Of a stretch of DNA of 25,773 nucleotides, positions 1 to 7,322 are shown in pieces. Below the pieces are notes generated by a model that was not told where the DNA came from, did no database searches, and saw only the letters and a program-made list of their open reading frames with translations. The stretch comes from Verrucomicrobiaceae bacterium UBA2429 (GTDB lineage Bacteria > Verrucomicrobiota > Verrucomicrobiia > Verrucomicrobiales > Verrucomicrobiaceae), in the NCBI GenBank assembly GCA_002343505.1, contig DDQZ01000054.1, positions 18,631 to 44,403 of the forward strand. Reading direction: 5' to 3'. The number at the start of each line of letters is the position of its first letter. Positions within the stretch are counted from its first letter, which is position 1. The position numbers and the translations under genes were made by a program.

Positions 1-500
1 CGCTGGTAGAGCTGGCAGCTCAGCCTGCCATCCGCGACGAAGAACTGGAACAGGCAGTGGCAGGGAGGCAGGGCCATCTGCCCAATGAAGGGCACGTTCC
101 AGGCGCTGACGATGTGACGGCGGCTGTGCGGGTCGTTTTTCAACCCCTCCACCAGGCGCGCGATTTGATCCACCGGCTCCGCGCCGGGAGCGCCCTGCCA
201 GCGCCGCCACTGGGCACCGTAGACGGGGCCGAGGTCGCCGTTCTCATCGGCCCACTCATCCCAGATGGTGACTTTGTTTTCCTGGAGATAGCGCACGTTG
301 GTGTCGCCCTTGAGAAACCAGAGCAGCTCGTGGATGATGCTGCGCAGGTGCAGTTTCTTGGTGGTGACCAGGGGGAAGCCCCGGCCGAGGTCGTAGCGGC
401 TCTGCTCGCCGAAAACGGACCACGCGCCTGTGCCGGTGCGGTCCTCGCGGAAGGAGCCGTGGTCGAGGACTTTGCGCAGGAGGCGGTGGTACTCGTGCAT
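1..500 (-). CDS. thyA: Thymidylate synthase (partial, 3' end beyond window)
   Basis: Converts dUMP and methylenetetrahydrofolate to dTMP and dihydrofolate in the cytoplasm. The 166 visible residues follow the E. coli ThyA family without gaps of note: DRTGTG near residue 20, the FPLVTTKK and [12 protein letters not shown] blocks, [27 protein letters not shown], and the catalytic cysteine in PPCH at residue 147 (Cys146 in E. coli). The gene is cut by the left window edge just after the CQLYQR block, so roughly the last 100 residues are missing. The ATG at 500 is chosen because it aligns with the family start. It lies 17 bp downstream of the ilvE stop, which suggests co-transcription with ilvE. 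No clear ribosome binding site is seen. Family assignment is certain; only the missing C-terminus is unseen. Confidence 0.97.
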   Translation of the reverse strand, partial: MHEYHRLLRKVLDHGSFREDRTGTGAWSVFGEQSRYDLGRGFPLVTTKKLHLRSIIHELLWFLKGDTNVRYLQENKVTIWDEWADENGDLGPVYGAQWRRWQGAPGAEPVDQIARLVEGLKNDPHSRRHIVSAWNVPFIGQMALPPCHCLFQFFVADGRLSCQLYQ

Positions 501-517
501 CTCGTCTGGGTGGACGG

Positions 518-1411
518 TTACGCGGCGTAGGGCACGGGCGTGCCGGTGGAGTTGGCCAGCTTTTTGAAGCGCTGGATGATCTCCAGCGTGAGTTTGCCGG
601 GCTTGCCGCAGCCGATGAGACGGCGGTCGTATTGCACGGCGGGAATGACCTCGGCGGCGGTGCCGGTGAGGAAGCACTCGTCGGCGGTGTAGATCTCGTG
701 CCGGGTCATGGTAACCTCCGCAACCTCCAGGCCCATCTCACGCATGATCTCAATCACGGCCATGCGCGTAATGCCGTTGAGCGCGCCGCTGGCGATGGTG
801 GGGGTGAAGACCCGGCCGTTTTTGATGATGAAGACATTGTCGCCCGTGCATTCGGCGACATAACCCTGCTCGTTGAGCATGATGCCCTCCTCGCAGCCGG
901 CCTGGATGCACTCGATCTTGGCCATGACGTTGTTCAGGTAGTTCAGGCTCTTCACCTGCGGGCTGAGCGCGGCGGTAGCGGGCCGGCGCGTGGCGCAGGT
1001 GATGAGGTGCAGCCCGGTCTCATACTTCTCCTTCGGATACAACGTGATGCCGCTGGCGATGATGATGATGGACGCCTTCGGGCATTGATAGGGGTTCAGC
1101 CCCAGCGAGCCGACACCTCGGGTGATGACGAGGCGGATGTAGCCGTCCCGCAGGCCGTTGGCGGCCACGGTCTCGACGGTGGCCTTTTCCATTTCCTCCA
1201 GGGAAATGGGGATGGTCAGGCAGATGGAGCGCGCGCTCTCATAGAGCCGCACGAGGTGCTCCGTGAGGCGGAAGACGCGGCCATTGTAGATGCGGATGCC
1301 TTCGAAGCAGCCGTCGCCATAGAGCAGGCCGTGGTCGAAGACGGAAATTTTGGCCTCGGACTCGGGAACAATGCGGCCGTCGAGATAGATGAGAAGGGGG
1401 GTGCCTGCCAT
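518..1411 (-). CDS. ilvE: Branched-chain amino acid aminotransferase
   Basis: A class IV PLP-dependent aminotransferase that interconverts leucine, isoleucine and valine with their 2-oxo acids; it acts in the cytoplasm. The 297-residue product shows the family order: [20 protein letters not shown] near the N-terminus, [13 protein letters not shown], the PLP lysine at about residue 154 in [12 protein letters not shown], then [10 protein letters not shown] and [10 protein letters not shown]. Length is normal for the family. The frame stays open upstream to 1555, but family alignment starts at the ATG at 1411 ([12 protein letters not shown]), preceded by a C-rich stretch and no Shine-Dalgarno. 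A D-amino acid aminotransferase or aminodeoxychorismate lyase is possible within this fold class, but the sequence around the lysine favours IlvE. thyA follows 17 bp downstream. Confidence 0.92.
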   Translation of the reverse strand: MAGTPLLIYLDGRIVPESEAKISVFDHGLLYGDGCFEGIRIYNGRVFRLTEHLVRLYESARSICLTIPISLEEMEKATVETVAANGLRDGYIRLVITRGVGSLGLNPYQCPKASIIIIASGITLYPKEKYETGLHLITCATRRPATAALSPQVKSLNYLNNVMAKIECIQAGCEEGIMLNEQGYVAECTGDNVFIIKNGRVFTPTIASGALNGITRMAVIEIMREMGLEVAEVTMTRHEIYTADECFLTGTAAEVIPAVQYDRRLIGCGKPGKLTLEIIQRFKKLANSTGTPVPYAA

Positions 1412-1553
1412 GGGTGGGGGAGCGCGCAGAATGGCAGCCGGCGCGGCCTTTGCAAGCACGGCGTTCCACGCATGACGGAAGCGCGCGCGGCCCGCAAACA
1501 CTCCTTGCCCGCGGCCCGGCCCTGGCCGATGGAAATGCCCCCCACCTACCCGC

Positions 1554-2024
1554 ATGGACCTTCACTGGCTCACCGACTCCGCCGCCTGGGCGACTGTGCG
1601 CTCGCTCAGCGGCTGGCTCACGCCCCAGGTCCTCATCATCGTCAGCATCGCCTCGCTGGCCATGTTCCTGGCCAGCGTCTTTGTCACACCGCTTCTGCTC
1701 ATTCGGATGCCGGCGGACTACTTTCTGCGGGACAAACCCCACCTCTGGACGCGGCTGAAAACGGCAAGCATGCCGCGGCGCGTCGTGTTGCTGGTCAAAA
1801 ACGTGTTCGGGGTCTTCTTCGTCGCGCTGGGCATCCTGCTCATCTTCCTCCCTGGTCAGGGGCTGCTGACCATCCTCGTCGGCATCTTCCTGCTCGACTT
1901 CCACGGGAAAAAGGAGCTGGAGCGCAAAATCATCAGCCGCCCCCGCGTCCGCCAAGCCATCAACTGGCTACGCCGGCGCAATCACCGGCCTGATCTCATC
2001 CTGGAGGATGCGGATGCCGCGTGA
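1554..2024 (+). CDS. PGPGW-type small membrane protein
   Basis: A 156-residue integral membrane protein. There is a hydrophobic segment at about residues 24-46, and two closely spaced segments at about 80-110 flank the motif FLPGQGLLTILVGIFLLDF. The proline-glycine turn between two helices is the hallmark of the PGPGW putative transmembrane family. A basic C-terminal tail rich in Arg and Lys probably faces the cytoplasm. The ATG at 1554 gives a short polar N-terminus. The gene is divergent from ilvE (142-bp gap) and convergent with dapA (77-bp gap), so it is probably transcribed alone. The function of the family is unknown and the neighbours do not point to one. Confidence 0.78.
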   Translation: MDLHWLTDSAAWATVRSLSGWLTPQVLIIVSIASLAMFLASVFVTPLLLIRMPADYFLRDKPHLWTRLKTASMPRRVVLLVKNVFGVFFVALGILLIFLPGQGLLTILVGIFLLDFHGKKELERKIISRPRVRQAINWLRRRNHRPDLILEDADAA

Positions 2025-2101
2025 CATTTTCGACTTTGCCGCACTCTCATCACGAGCTGGCCGGAGGCAAAACCCGTGCCACTTTGGAATGCGGCCGGCC
2101 T

Positions 2102-2980
2102 TCAGAGCAGGCCGAGCTTTTCCATGGTGGCTTTCAGCTCGGCAAGCTTGGTCTCCTCCAGCGGCGTCATGGGCAGGCGCAGCTCGTTGGAGCAATGGCC
2201 GGCGAGGGACATGGCGGCTTTGACGGGGACGGGGTTGGTGGAGAGCTTGAGGAAGGCGGCAAAGAGCGGGTAGTAACGCTCATGGATGGCGCGCGCGCCG
2301 GTGTAGTCACCCTTGAGAGCCAGATTCACCATGTCACTGATCTGGCGCGGGATGACGTTGGAGGCGACACTGACGATGCCGACGCCGCCGACGGACATGA
2401 ACGGCAGAGTGAGTCCGTCGTCGCCGGAGAGGATTTCGAAGCTCTCCGGTAGTATCTGGCGCATCTGGCTGACGCGCTCGGGATTGCCACCCGCTTCTTT
2501 GATGGCGCGGATGTTTGGGCAGGCCCCGGCGAGGCGCTCCAGCACATCCAGACCGATCTCGATGCCGCAGCGGCCGGGGATGCTGTAAAGCATGATGGGC
2601 AGGCTGGTGTTGTCGGCGATGGTTTTGAAATGCTGGTAGAGGCCTTCGGACGTGGGCTTGTTGTAATACGGAGCCACTTGCAGGGAGGCGGTGGCGCCGG
2701 CGGCCTCGGCCTCCTTGGTCATCTCCACGGCCTCGCGCGTGCTGTTCGCGCCGGTGCCGGCCATGACGATGCCGCGCCCGCGCGCGAACTCGACGGTGAG
2801 CCTCACCACGCGCTCGTGCTCGTCATAGTCGAGCGTGGGCGACTCGCCCGTGGTGCCGCAGGGGACCACGCCGTTGACACCGTTGTCGAACTGAAAATCC
2901 ACCAGCCGTTTGAGCGCGTCCTCGTCAATGCGGTCGTTGCGGAAAGGGGTGATGATGGCGGTGTGGGTTCCTGCGAACAT
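2102..2980 (-). CDS. dapA: 4-hydroxy-tetrahydrodipicolinate synthase
   Basis: Condenses pyruvate with aspartate semialdehyde, the first committed step of the diaminopimelate/lysine pathway; cytoplasmic. The 292-residue product has the expected aldolase-barrel motifs: PCGTTGESPTL (substrate-binding Thr pair), QVAPYYNKPT (Tyr of the proton relay), LYSIPGRCGIEI with the catalytic Tyr, and RAIKEAGGN with the Schiff-base Lys. The ATG at 2980 (MFAGTHTAIITPF) matches the family start; upstream in-frame codons read through low-complexity DNA. No Shine-Dalgarno is seen. It is the last gene of a minus-strand series trpA, dapF, four-helix-bundle gene, dapA. The normal neighbour relation to dapF is interrupted by the inverted-repeat cassette at 3015-3478. 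Confidence 0.96.
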   Translation of the reverse strand: MFAGTHTAIITPFRNDRIDEDALKRLVDFQFDNGVNGVVPCGTTGESPTLDYDEHERVVRLTVEFARGRGIVMAGTGANSTREAVEMTKEAEAAGATASLQVAPYYNKPTSEGLYQHFKTIADNTSLPIMLYSIPGRCGIEIGLDVLERLAGACPNIRAIKEAGGNPERVSQMRQILPESFEILSGDDGLTLPFMSVGGVGIVSVASNVIPRQISDMVNLALKGDYTGARAIHERYYPLFAAFLKLSTNPVPVKAAMSLAGHCSNELRLPMTPLEETKLAELKATMEKLGLL

Positions 2981-3014
2981 GGGAGCGGTGTGGGGAAACG
3001 GAAGACTTCCTGAC

Positions 3015-3037
3015 TGAAAATTGAGAATTGGAAACTG
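3015..3037 (+). repeat. Left arm of inverted repeat bracketing the four-helix-bundle gene
   Basis: This 23-nt AT-rich sequence is the reverse complement of 3456-3478 except at one base (22 of 23 match by eye). It lies 29 nt past the stop of the four-helix-bundle gene and 34 nt upstream of the dapA start. It also contains, with its right flank, a direct repeat of TGAAAATTG (3015-3023 and 3036-3044). The base composition contrasts sharply with the GC-rich surroundings. Confidence 0.85.
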
Positions 3038-3066
3038 AAAATTGGCGGAGGAAGGCGGTGCCTGGA

Positions 3067-3453
3067 TTAGCGGCGGCGGTTTTTGGGGGGAGTGTTGGCT
3101 TTGGTGGTCACGATGGAGGCGCCGATGATGTTCATAAGCTCGGAGCACTCGCCGATGAGGGCTTCAAGTTTGGATTTCTTCATGGAGCCGGTTTTGACGA
3201 CCAATTTCAACCAGATGCGCGTTTCCCGCAGCTCTTTCAAAACGATGCCCAGCTTGTGAGTGAAATCCGCGCGGCTTTCAGCGGCGCAGGCTTCGGCGTA
3301 ATTTGGCGCGGGTGACGTGCCGCAACGAATCAATTGCCCGGAAATGTGCCTGCCAGTTTTTGTGTCGGGCAAGGCCTCAACCACCGCGCATATCCTCCCG
3401 GCAAAGTCCAAAAATCGCTCTTCCATCTGTTCGGCGAGTTCGAGCGATGACAT
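3067..3453 (-). CDS. Four-helix-bundle protein (S23/IVP-like)
   Basis: A 128-residue, mostly helical protein of the family found inside 23S rRNA intervening sequences and as stand-alone genes in many genomes; the Avd accessory protein of diversity-generating retroelements has the same fold. Family signals are the N-terminal RICAVVEALPDTKTGRHISG helix, QLIRCGTSPAPNYAEACAAE, DFTHKLGIVLKELRETR, and a final helix around LEALIGECSELMNIIGASI, with a basic tail. The ATG at 3453 begins 3 nt inside the right arm of the flanking inverted repeat. It is oriented with the dap genes and separates dapF from dapA. Its biochemical role is not established. Nothing here marks a reverse transcriptase or an rRNA nearby, so it is neither a DGR component nor an rRNA insertion at this site. 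Confidence 0.85.
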   Translation of the reverse strand: MSSLELAEQMEERFLDFAGRICAVVEALPDTKTGRHISGQLIRCGTSPAPNYAEACAAESRADFTHKLGIVLKELRETRIWLKLVVKTGSMKKSKLEALIGECSELMNIIGASIVTTKANTPPKNRRR

Positions 3454-3455
3454 GA

Positions 3456-3478
3456 CAGTTTCCAGTTCTCAATTTTCA
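3456..3478 (-). repeat. Right arm of inverted repeat bracketing the four-helix-bundle gene
   Basis: Partner of 3015-3037 in inverted orientation with one mismatch. It begins 3 nt upstream of the four-helix-bundle start codon and ends 17 nt from the dapF stop. Together the arms delimit a 464-bp unit containing exactly one gene. Confidence 0.85.
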
Positions 3479-3495
3479 ATTCCGCAGGCCGCCGA

Positions 3496-4308
3496 TCAAA
3501 CCTCCACGCTCCCGGTGAACACAAAATCAGCCGGTCCGAGCAGTGTGACATTGGAGTATTCATGCGGGGCGGGCTCCTCGAAGCCGACGCGCAGGGTGTC
3601 GCCGCCTTTGACTTTGACCGCGACTGGGCCGGGCACGCCGGTCAGCTCGTGGTGGATGAGGGCGCAGGCCACCATGCCGGTGCCGCAGGCCAGGGTCTCA
3701 TCCTCCACGCCACGCTCGTAGGTGCGGATGGCGATGCTGTCGAGGCCGAGCACCTGGACGAAATTGGCGTTGGTGCCCTTGGGGGCAAAGGCTTCATGGT
3801 AACGCAATCCGGCGCCCCATTCGCGCACGGGCACGCTTTCCAGGTCGCTGACGAAAACCACCGCGTGCGGCACGCCGGTGTTGATGCTGTGGACGGTGAG
3901 CGTGGTGCCAGCGACGAGAAGTTCCTGCGCCATTTTCAGGCTGTGCGGCGCGCTCATGTTGATGCGCACTTGTTCCTCCTCGAATTCCGCGGAGATCAGC
4001 CCGGCCTGGGTCTCGAATTGCACAAAGCTCAGCTCGTCGTGCAGCAGGCGGTTCACGAAACGGCCGAAGCAGCGCGCGCCATTGCCGCACATTTCGGCCT
4101 CGCCGCCGTCGGCATTGTAGTAGCGCATCTTGAAATCGCCCTTGCCTTCGGCTGGCTCCACGCAGAGCAGACCGTCGGCGCCGATGCCGCGGTGCCTGTC
4201 ACAAAGCCGCGCGATCTGCTCCCTGCTCAGGGAAGTGGCGAGGCTGCGATTGTCGAGCATGACGAAGTCATTGCCCGCGCCGTTCATTTTGGTGAAGGAG
4301 AGTGTCAT
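3496..4308 (-). CDS. dapF: Diaminopimelate epimerase
   Basis: Interconverts LL- and meso-diaminopimelate by a two-cysteine proton shuttle, supplying lysine and peptidoglycan precursors. The 270-residue protein has the expected N-terminal FTKMNGAGNDFVMLDN, the first catalytic cysteine at residue 74 in MCGNGARCFGRF, and the second at residue 208 in ETLACGTGMVA. Both active-site cysteines are therefore present and the length is normal. The ATG at 4308 matches the family start and is preceded by a pyrimidine-rich stretch rather than a Shine-Dalgarno. It lies 29 bp downstream of the trpA stop, consistent with one operon. The pathway partner dapA lies downstream on the same strand beyond the inserted cassette. 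Confidence 0.96.
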   Translation of the reverse strand: MTLSFTKMNGAGNDFVMLDNRSLATSLSREQIARLCDRHRGIGADGLLCVEPAEGKGDFKMRYYNADGGEAEMCGNGARCFGRFVNRLLHDELSFVQFETQAGLISAEFEEEQVRINMSAPHSLKMAQELLVAGTTLTVHSINTGVPHAVVFVSDLESVPVREWGAGLRYHEAFAPKGTNANFVQVLGLDSIAIRTYERGVEDETLACGTGMVACALIHHELTGVPGPVAVKVKGGDTLRVGFEEPAPHEYSNVTLLGPADFVFTGSVEV

Positions 4309-4337
4309 GTGGGAAAAGAGAAACGTCCGGCGCTGGG

Positions 4338-5153
4338 TCAGGGAAGCGCTTTCACCGCATCCACCAGCGGCTTCACAAAGGCTTCGACACTGGCGGTGCA
4401 GTCTGGAGAAGCGCCATTTTTTTCGATGAGCTTCACAATGGCGCTGCCGACGACGACTCCATCGGCCATGGATGCGATGGCGGCCGCTTGCCCGGGATTC
4501 GAGACACCGAAGCCGACGCACACCGGCACCTGGCTCACCTTTTTGATCTCGGCCACTTGCTCGGCGATGCCGCCGGCGATTTCGGTTTGCGCGCCCGTAA
4601 CGCCAAGGCGTGAGACATAATAAATAAAGCCCTCCGCGCTGGCGGCGATGCTGGCGATGCGCTCCGGTGAACTTGTGGGCGCGATGAGCTGGATGTGGCG
4701 CAGGTCCGGCACGGGCTTCAACTCGGCATTCTCCGCACCCTCATCCGGCGGCAAATCGAGAACCAGGATGCCATCGGCACCGGCGGCGGTGGCATCGTGA
4801 TGAAAGCGCTCGTAGCCGTAAGCATAGACGGGGTTGAGATAAGTGAAGAGCACGACGGGGATCTGCGAGTGCGCGCGCACCTCGCGGATCATCTCCAGCA
4901 CGCCCGCCGTGGTGGCGCCGGCGCGCAGGGCGCGGTCGGCGGCCATTTGATTGACCACGCCATCGGCCAGCGGATCGGAAAACGGCACGCCCAGCTCCAC
5001 CACATCCACTCCCGCCCGCTCCAGTGCCAGCACGATGTCCACCGTTTTTTTTAGGGTGGGGTCTCCCGCGCAGATGTAGGCCACGAAAGCGCGCTTTCTG
5101 GCGGCGCGCAGGCGGGCGAAACACGAGTCGAGTCGGTTGGTGTTTTCTAACAT
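4338..5153 (-). CDS. trpA: Tryptophan synthase alpha subunit
   Basis: Cleaves indole-3-glycerol phosphate to indole and glyceraldehyde 3-phosphate; indole is channelled to TrpB. The barrel motifs are AYICAGDP near residue 28, ELGVPFSDPLADG with the catalytic Glu53 and Asp64 (Glu49 and Asp60 in E. coli), FTYLNPVYAYG, and GFIYYVSRLGVTGAQ, then VCVGFGVSNPGQA for phosphate binding. The ATG at 5153 is chosen over an in-frame GTG at 5165 because a weak GTGAG lies 7 nt upstream of the ATG and the family alignment begins there; either is possible. No trpB is adjacent on this side, so trp genes are split or lie elsewhere. It appears to be the first gene of the trpA-dapF-dapA series. Confidence 0.95.
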   Translation of the reverse strand: MLENTNRLDSCFARLRAARKRAFVAYICAGDPTLKKTVDIVLALERAGVDVVELGVPFSDPLADGVVNQMAADRALRAGATTAGVLEMIREVRAHSQIPVVLFTYLNPVYAYGYERFHHDATAAGADGILVLDLPPDEGAENAELKPVPDLRHIQLIAPTSSPERIASIAASAEGFIYYVSRLGVTGAQTEIAGGIAEQVAEIKKVSQVPVCVGFGVSNPGQAAAIASMADGVVVGSAIVKLIEKNGASPDCTASVEAFVKPLVDAVKALP

Positions 5154-5269
5154 GGGATGGCTCACTTAGCGCGCGGCTGTGAAAGTGCAAACGCAAGCAT
5201 CCCGCGCGCGGGACCGCCCGTTTTCAGGACGCGAGCCGGGAACATTTTTCCTCGCGAAGATTTTTCCAT

Positions 5270-5297
5270 TTGCCAGGGCATCATGAGCTTGTAGTAT
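5270..5297 (+). promoter_or_regulatory. Candidate sigma70-type promoter of tRNA-Asp
   Basis: TTGCCA (5270-5275), a 16-bp spacer, then TAGTAT (5292-5297). Initiation would fall near 5304, about 15 nt before the tRNA. The match to consensus is moderate (5/6 and 4/6), but the position relative to a stable RNA gene is right. Confidence 0.5.
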
Positions 5298-5319
5298 CGC
5301 GGCCCTGCATGCGGGATTT

Positions 5320-5396
5320 GGAGCGGTAGTTCAGTCGGTTAGAACGCCAGCCTGTCACGTTGGAGGTCGCGGGTTCGAGCCCCGTCCGCTCCGCCA
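5320..5396 (+). tRNA. tRNA-Asp (GTC anticodon)
   Basis: A complete cloverleaf can be drawn. The acceptor stem is GGAGCGG with CCGCTCC, the D arm GTTC/GAAC, and the anticodon stem CCAGC/GTTGG with loop CTGTCAC giving anticodon GTC. The T arm is GCGGG-TTCGAGC-CCCGT. Discriminator G is followed by an encoded CCA (5394-5396). It lies between trpA and the beta-propeller gene and is convergent with the latter. No integrase or truncated tRNA copy is seen beside it, so it is not visibly used as an attachment site here. Confidence 0.97.
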
Positions 5397-5403
5397 AATC
5401 CCC

Positions 5404-5422
5404 GCCGCGCAAACCACGCGGC
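5404..5422. terminator. Possible bidirectional terminator hairpin
   Basis: GCCGCG (5404-5409) pairs with CGCGGC (5417-5422) over a 7-nt loop, sitting exactly between the tRNA end and the stop codon of the convergent beta-propeller gene. There is no T-run on either side, so factor-independent termination is uncertain. Confidence 0.35.
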
Positions 5423-6694
5423 TCACCTGGGTCCGATGCAGTAGGCAAACCGGTCCGAGCGCAGGTAGATCCGCCCGTCCACCGCGGCGGGGCTGGCATT
5501 GAAGGGGCTGCTGTCGCCGGCGATGACGTTCGTGGCCAGCACCTCGAACTTTGGCGCCGCCGGGATGACGACCGTGCCGCTGGTGCGGCTGGTGTAATAC
5601 AGCCGGCCATTGTTCAGAATGGGCGAGGCATACCAGCGGTCGCGCGATCCAGGCAGGCGCTCCTCGTACACATCCTCGCCGGTGTCCGCCTTCAGGCAGT
5701 GAAAGGTGCCGCGCGCGTCGTTGACGAAGTAGAGATGCCCCTCGTGAAACACGGGCGAGCCGACATTCGACCCTTTCTGCGCCTGCCACAAGACGTGCGT
5801 CTGGGTGACATCCCCCTTCCCTCCCGCGCGCACGGCCATGGCATTGCCGCGCGGACTGCCGATGATGTAAAGCACGCCGTCATGCGCCACCACGGACGGG
5901 CAGAGCTCCGCCGCGCGAATGGCCTGGCAGGACCACAATTCCCCGCCCTTCTCCGGGTCAAAAGCGCGCAGCCTGCCGCTTGCGTTCACGACCAGTTCCT
6001 CGCTGCCGTCCTTGAGCTTCACAATGACCGGCGTGTTCCACGAGGCGGGGAAACCGCGCGCGCTCCACACTTCTTTTCCTGTGCGGCGGTCCAGTGCGTA
6101 AAGCGTGTCGCTTTCCAGCGCCGCGTTCACAAAAAGCAGGTCGCCATGCAAAACGGGGGACGAGCCGGCGCCCCACTCGTGCGCCTTCTCGCCGGCGCTT
6201 TTTTCCCACACTTTCCGCCCGTCCACAGTGAAAGCATGCACACCGGCATGGGCGAAGAAAAAGAACACCCCCGAGCCATCCGTGACCGCGCTGCCGGATG
6301 CGTAGCCGTGCATGGTGATGTATTGCCCGGTGTAGGGCTTGTCCTGACCGGCGGACTCGATCTCATGCTGCCAGAGGATTTTGCCCGTCGCCGCATCCAG
6401 GCAGAGGGCATGACGCTTGAGCTTGGCGGCATCCCCCGCCTCGCGGCTGTCGAGCCCGTAACCGCTGTAGCTGGTGAGGAAGACCTTGCCGCCGCTGACG
6501 ATGGGACTCGATGACCCCGGACCTGGCAGCTCCGTTTTCCAAAGCAGGTTCTCCCTTTCGCTCCATTTCAGCGGCAGCTCCGTGGCGGACGTCCTGCCAT
6601 CCGCCGTCGGCCCGCGAAAGCGCGGCCAGTCCTCGGCGGCGAGTTGGAAGGACAGGCAGGCGAGGAGGGCGGGAATGAGGATGCCGGGTTTCAT
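5423..6694 (-). CDS. Secreted PQQ-like beta-propeller repeat protein
   Basis: A 423-residue exported protein: an N-terminal signal peptide (about residues 1-20, MKPGILIPALLACLSFQLAA) followed by DWPRFRGP, a motif very common at the mature start of these planctomycete and verrucomicrobial proteins. Repeated blades follow the outer-strand pattern of a hydrophobic strand, Ala/Asp-x-x-Thr-Gly-Lys-x-x-Trp; examples are LCLDAATGKILWQHE, LYALDRRTGKEVWSAR and HCLKADTGEDVYEE. These repeats define the PQQ-binding-like propeller (PQQ_2/BamB-like) fold. No dehydrogenase cofactor residues or heme motif stand out, so a binding or scaffold role outside the cytoplasmic membrane is likelier than an alcohol dehydrogenase. 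It is probably monocistronic, with the tRNA downstream on the opposite strand. Confidence 0.85.
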   Translation of the reverse strand: MKPGILIPALLACLSFQLAAEDWPRFRGPTADGRTSATELPLKWSERENLLWKTELPGPGSSSPIVSGGKVFLTSYSGYGLDSREAGDAAKLKRHALCLDAATGKILWQHEIESAGQDKPYTGQYITMHGYASGSAVTDGSGVFFFFAHAGVHAFTVDGRKVWEKSAGEKAHEWGAGSSPVLHGDLLFVNAALESDTLYALDRRTGKEVWSARGFPASWNTPVIVKLKDGSEELVVNASGRLRAFDPEKGGELWSCQAIRAAELCPSVVAHDGVLYIIGSPRGNAMAVRAGGKGDVTQTHVLWQAQKGSNVGSPVFHEGHLYFVNDARGTFHCLKADTGEDVYEERLPGSRDRWYASPILNNGRLYYTSRTSGTVVIPAAPKFEVLATNVIAGDSSPFNASPAAVDGRIYLRSDRFAYCIGPR

Positions 6695-6814
6695 GGGAGT
6701 GGGTTGGTTTTTTTCAAACGTCCCATCCCCGCCGATTATAAGACGCGACTTGTTCCCCGCGTCCGACAGGTGTCATGCGACCGCCGCCCGCGATTCCCAT
6801 GCAGGAGCGGCAAA

Positions 6815-7114
6815 CTAGGAGCCGGCAAAGGCCGCCCAGACCGCGCCGGCGCGCTCCACAAAATCAAAATCCAGCGTGGTGATGGCCATGGCGCTGTGAG
6901 TGCTGACGCGCAGAGTGACCTTGCGCCAGCCGATGTGAATGTCGGGGTGATGATTCAAAGCCTCCGCTTCGATCGCGACACGGCGGGCAAACTCCACGCC
7001 ATCCAGATAGCTTCCGAAGACAAACACGCGCGCGAGTTGCCCGCCCTCCACTGTCCAGCCTGGATGATCATGGAGCAGCCTCGGCAGTTGGTCGTCGGTA
7101 ATTTTCACGGGCAT
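6815..7114 (-). CDS. Pterin-4-alpha-carbinolamine dehydratase
   Basis: Dehydrates 4a-hydroxytetrahydrobiopterin in the recycling of pterin cofactor, usually for phenylalanine hydroxylase; many bacterial homologues lack that partner. The 99-residue product is full length for the family. It shows the diagnostic active-site block ALNHHPDIHIGWRKVTLRV, with the His-His-Pro and later His positions, followed by STHSAMAITTLDFDFV. The N-terminal WTVEGGQLARVFVFGSYLDG also fits. No phenylalanine hydroxylase is in the window, so the physiological substrate is open. It lies 120 bp upstream of the beta-propeller gene on the same strand, and its own promoter is not obvious. Confidence 0.92.
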   Translation of the reverse strand: MPVKITDDQLPRLLHDHPGWTVEGGQLARVFVFGSYLDGVEFARRVAIEAEALNHHPDIHIGWRKVTLRVSTHSAMAITTLDFDFVERAGAVWAAFAGS

Positions 7115-7322
7115 GAACCAGCGATGCGCCCAACCCGCCGCAGGGTCAACCTTGAAACAACCAGACCCGCCGCGCCTGCCCGGACCTCGTCATTTGGCTT
7201 GGCGGCTTGGCGCGGTTCAAGATCCAGTTCGGAACAAGCACGGCAGCGGCAAGGAAGATCGCGCTGGCACTTGAGCCATCTTTTGCCTTGGCCTGCTGCT
7301 TCATCCACGGCATGTCTGCGCC

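Noticed and set aside
632..1993. A plus-strand frame of 453 codons across ilvE and the PGPGW gene
   Set aside because: It overlaps ilvE antisense and the membrane protein gene in another frame; no domain is visible.
3015..3478. Diversity-generating retroelement suggested by the Avd-like four-helix-bundle gene
   Set aside because: No reverse transcriptase, template repeat or variable repeat is present nearby.
5320..5396. tRNA-Asp as attachment site of an island
   Set aside because: No duplicated tRNA 3' end, integrase or foreign block is seen beside it within the window.
5360..6514. A plus-strand frame of 384 codons starting inside tRNA-Asp
   Set aside because: It begins within the tRNA and runs antisense to the beta-propeller gene, which has a signal peptide and repeated blades.
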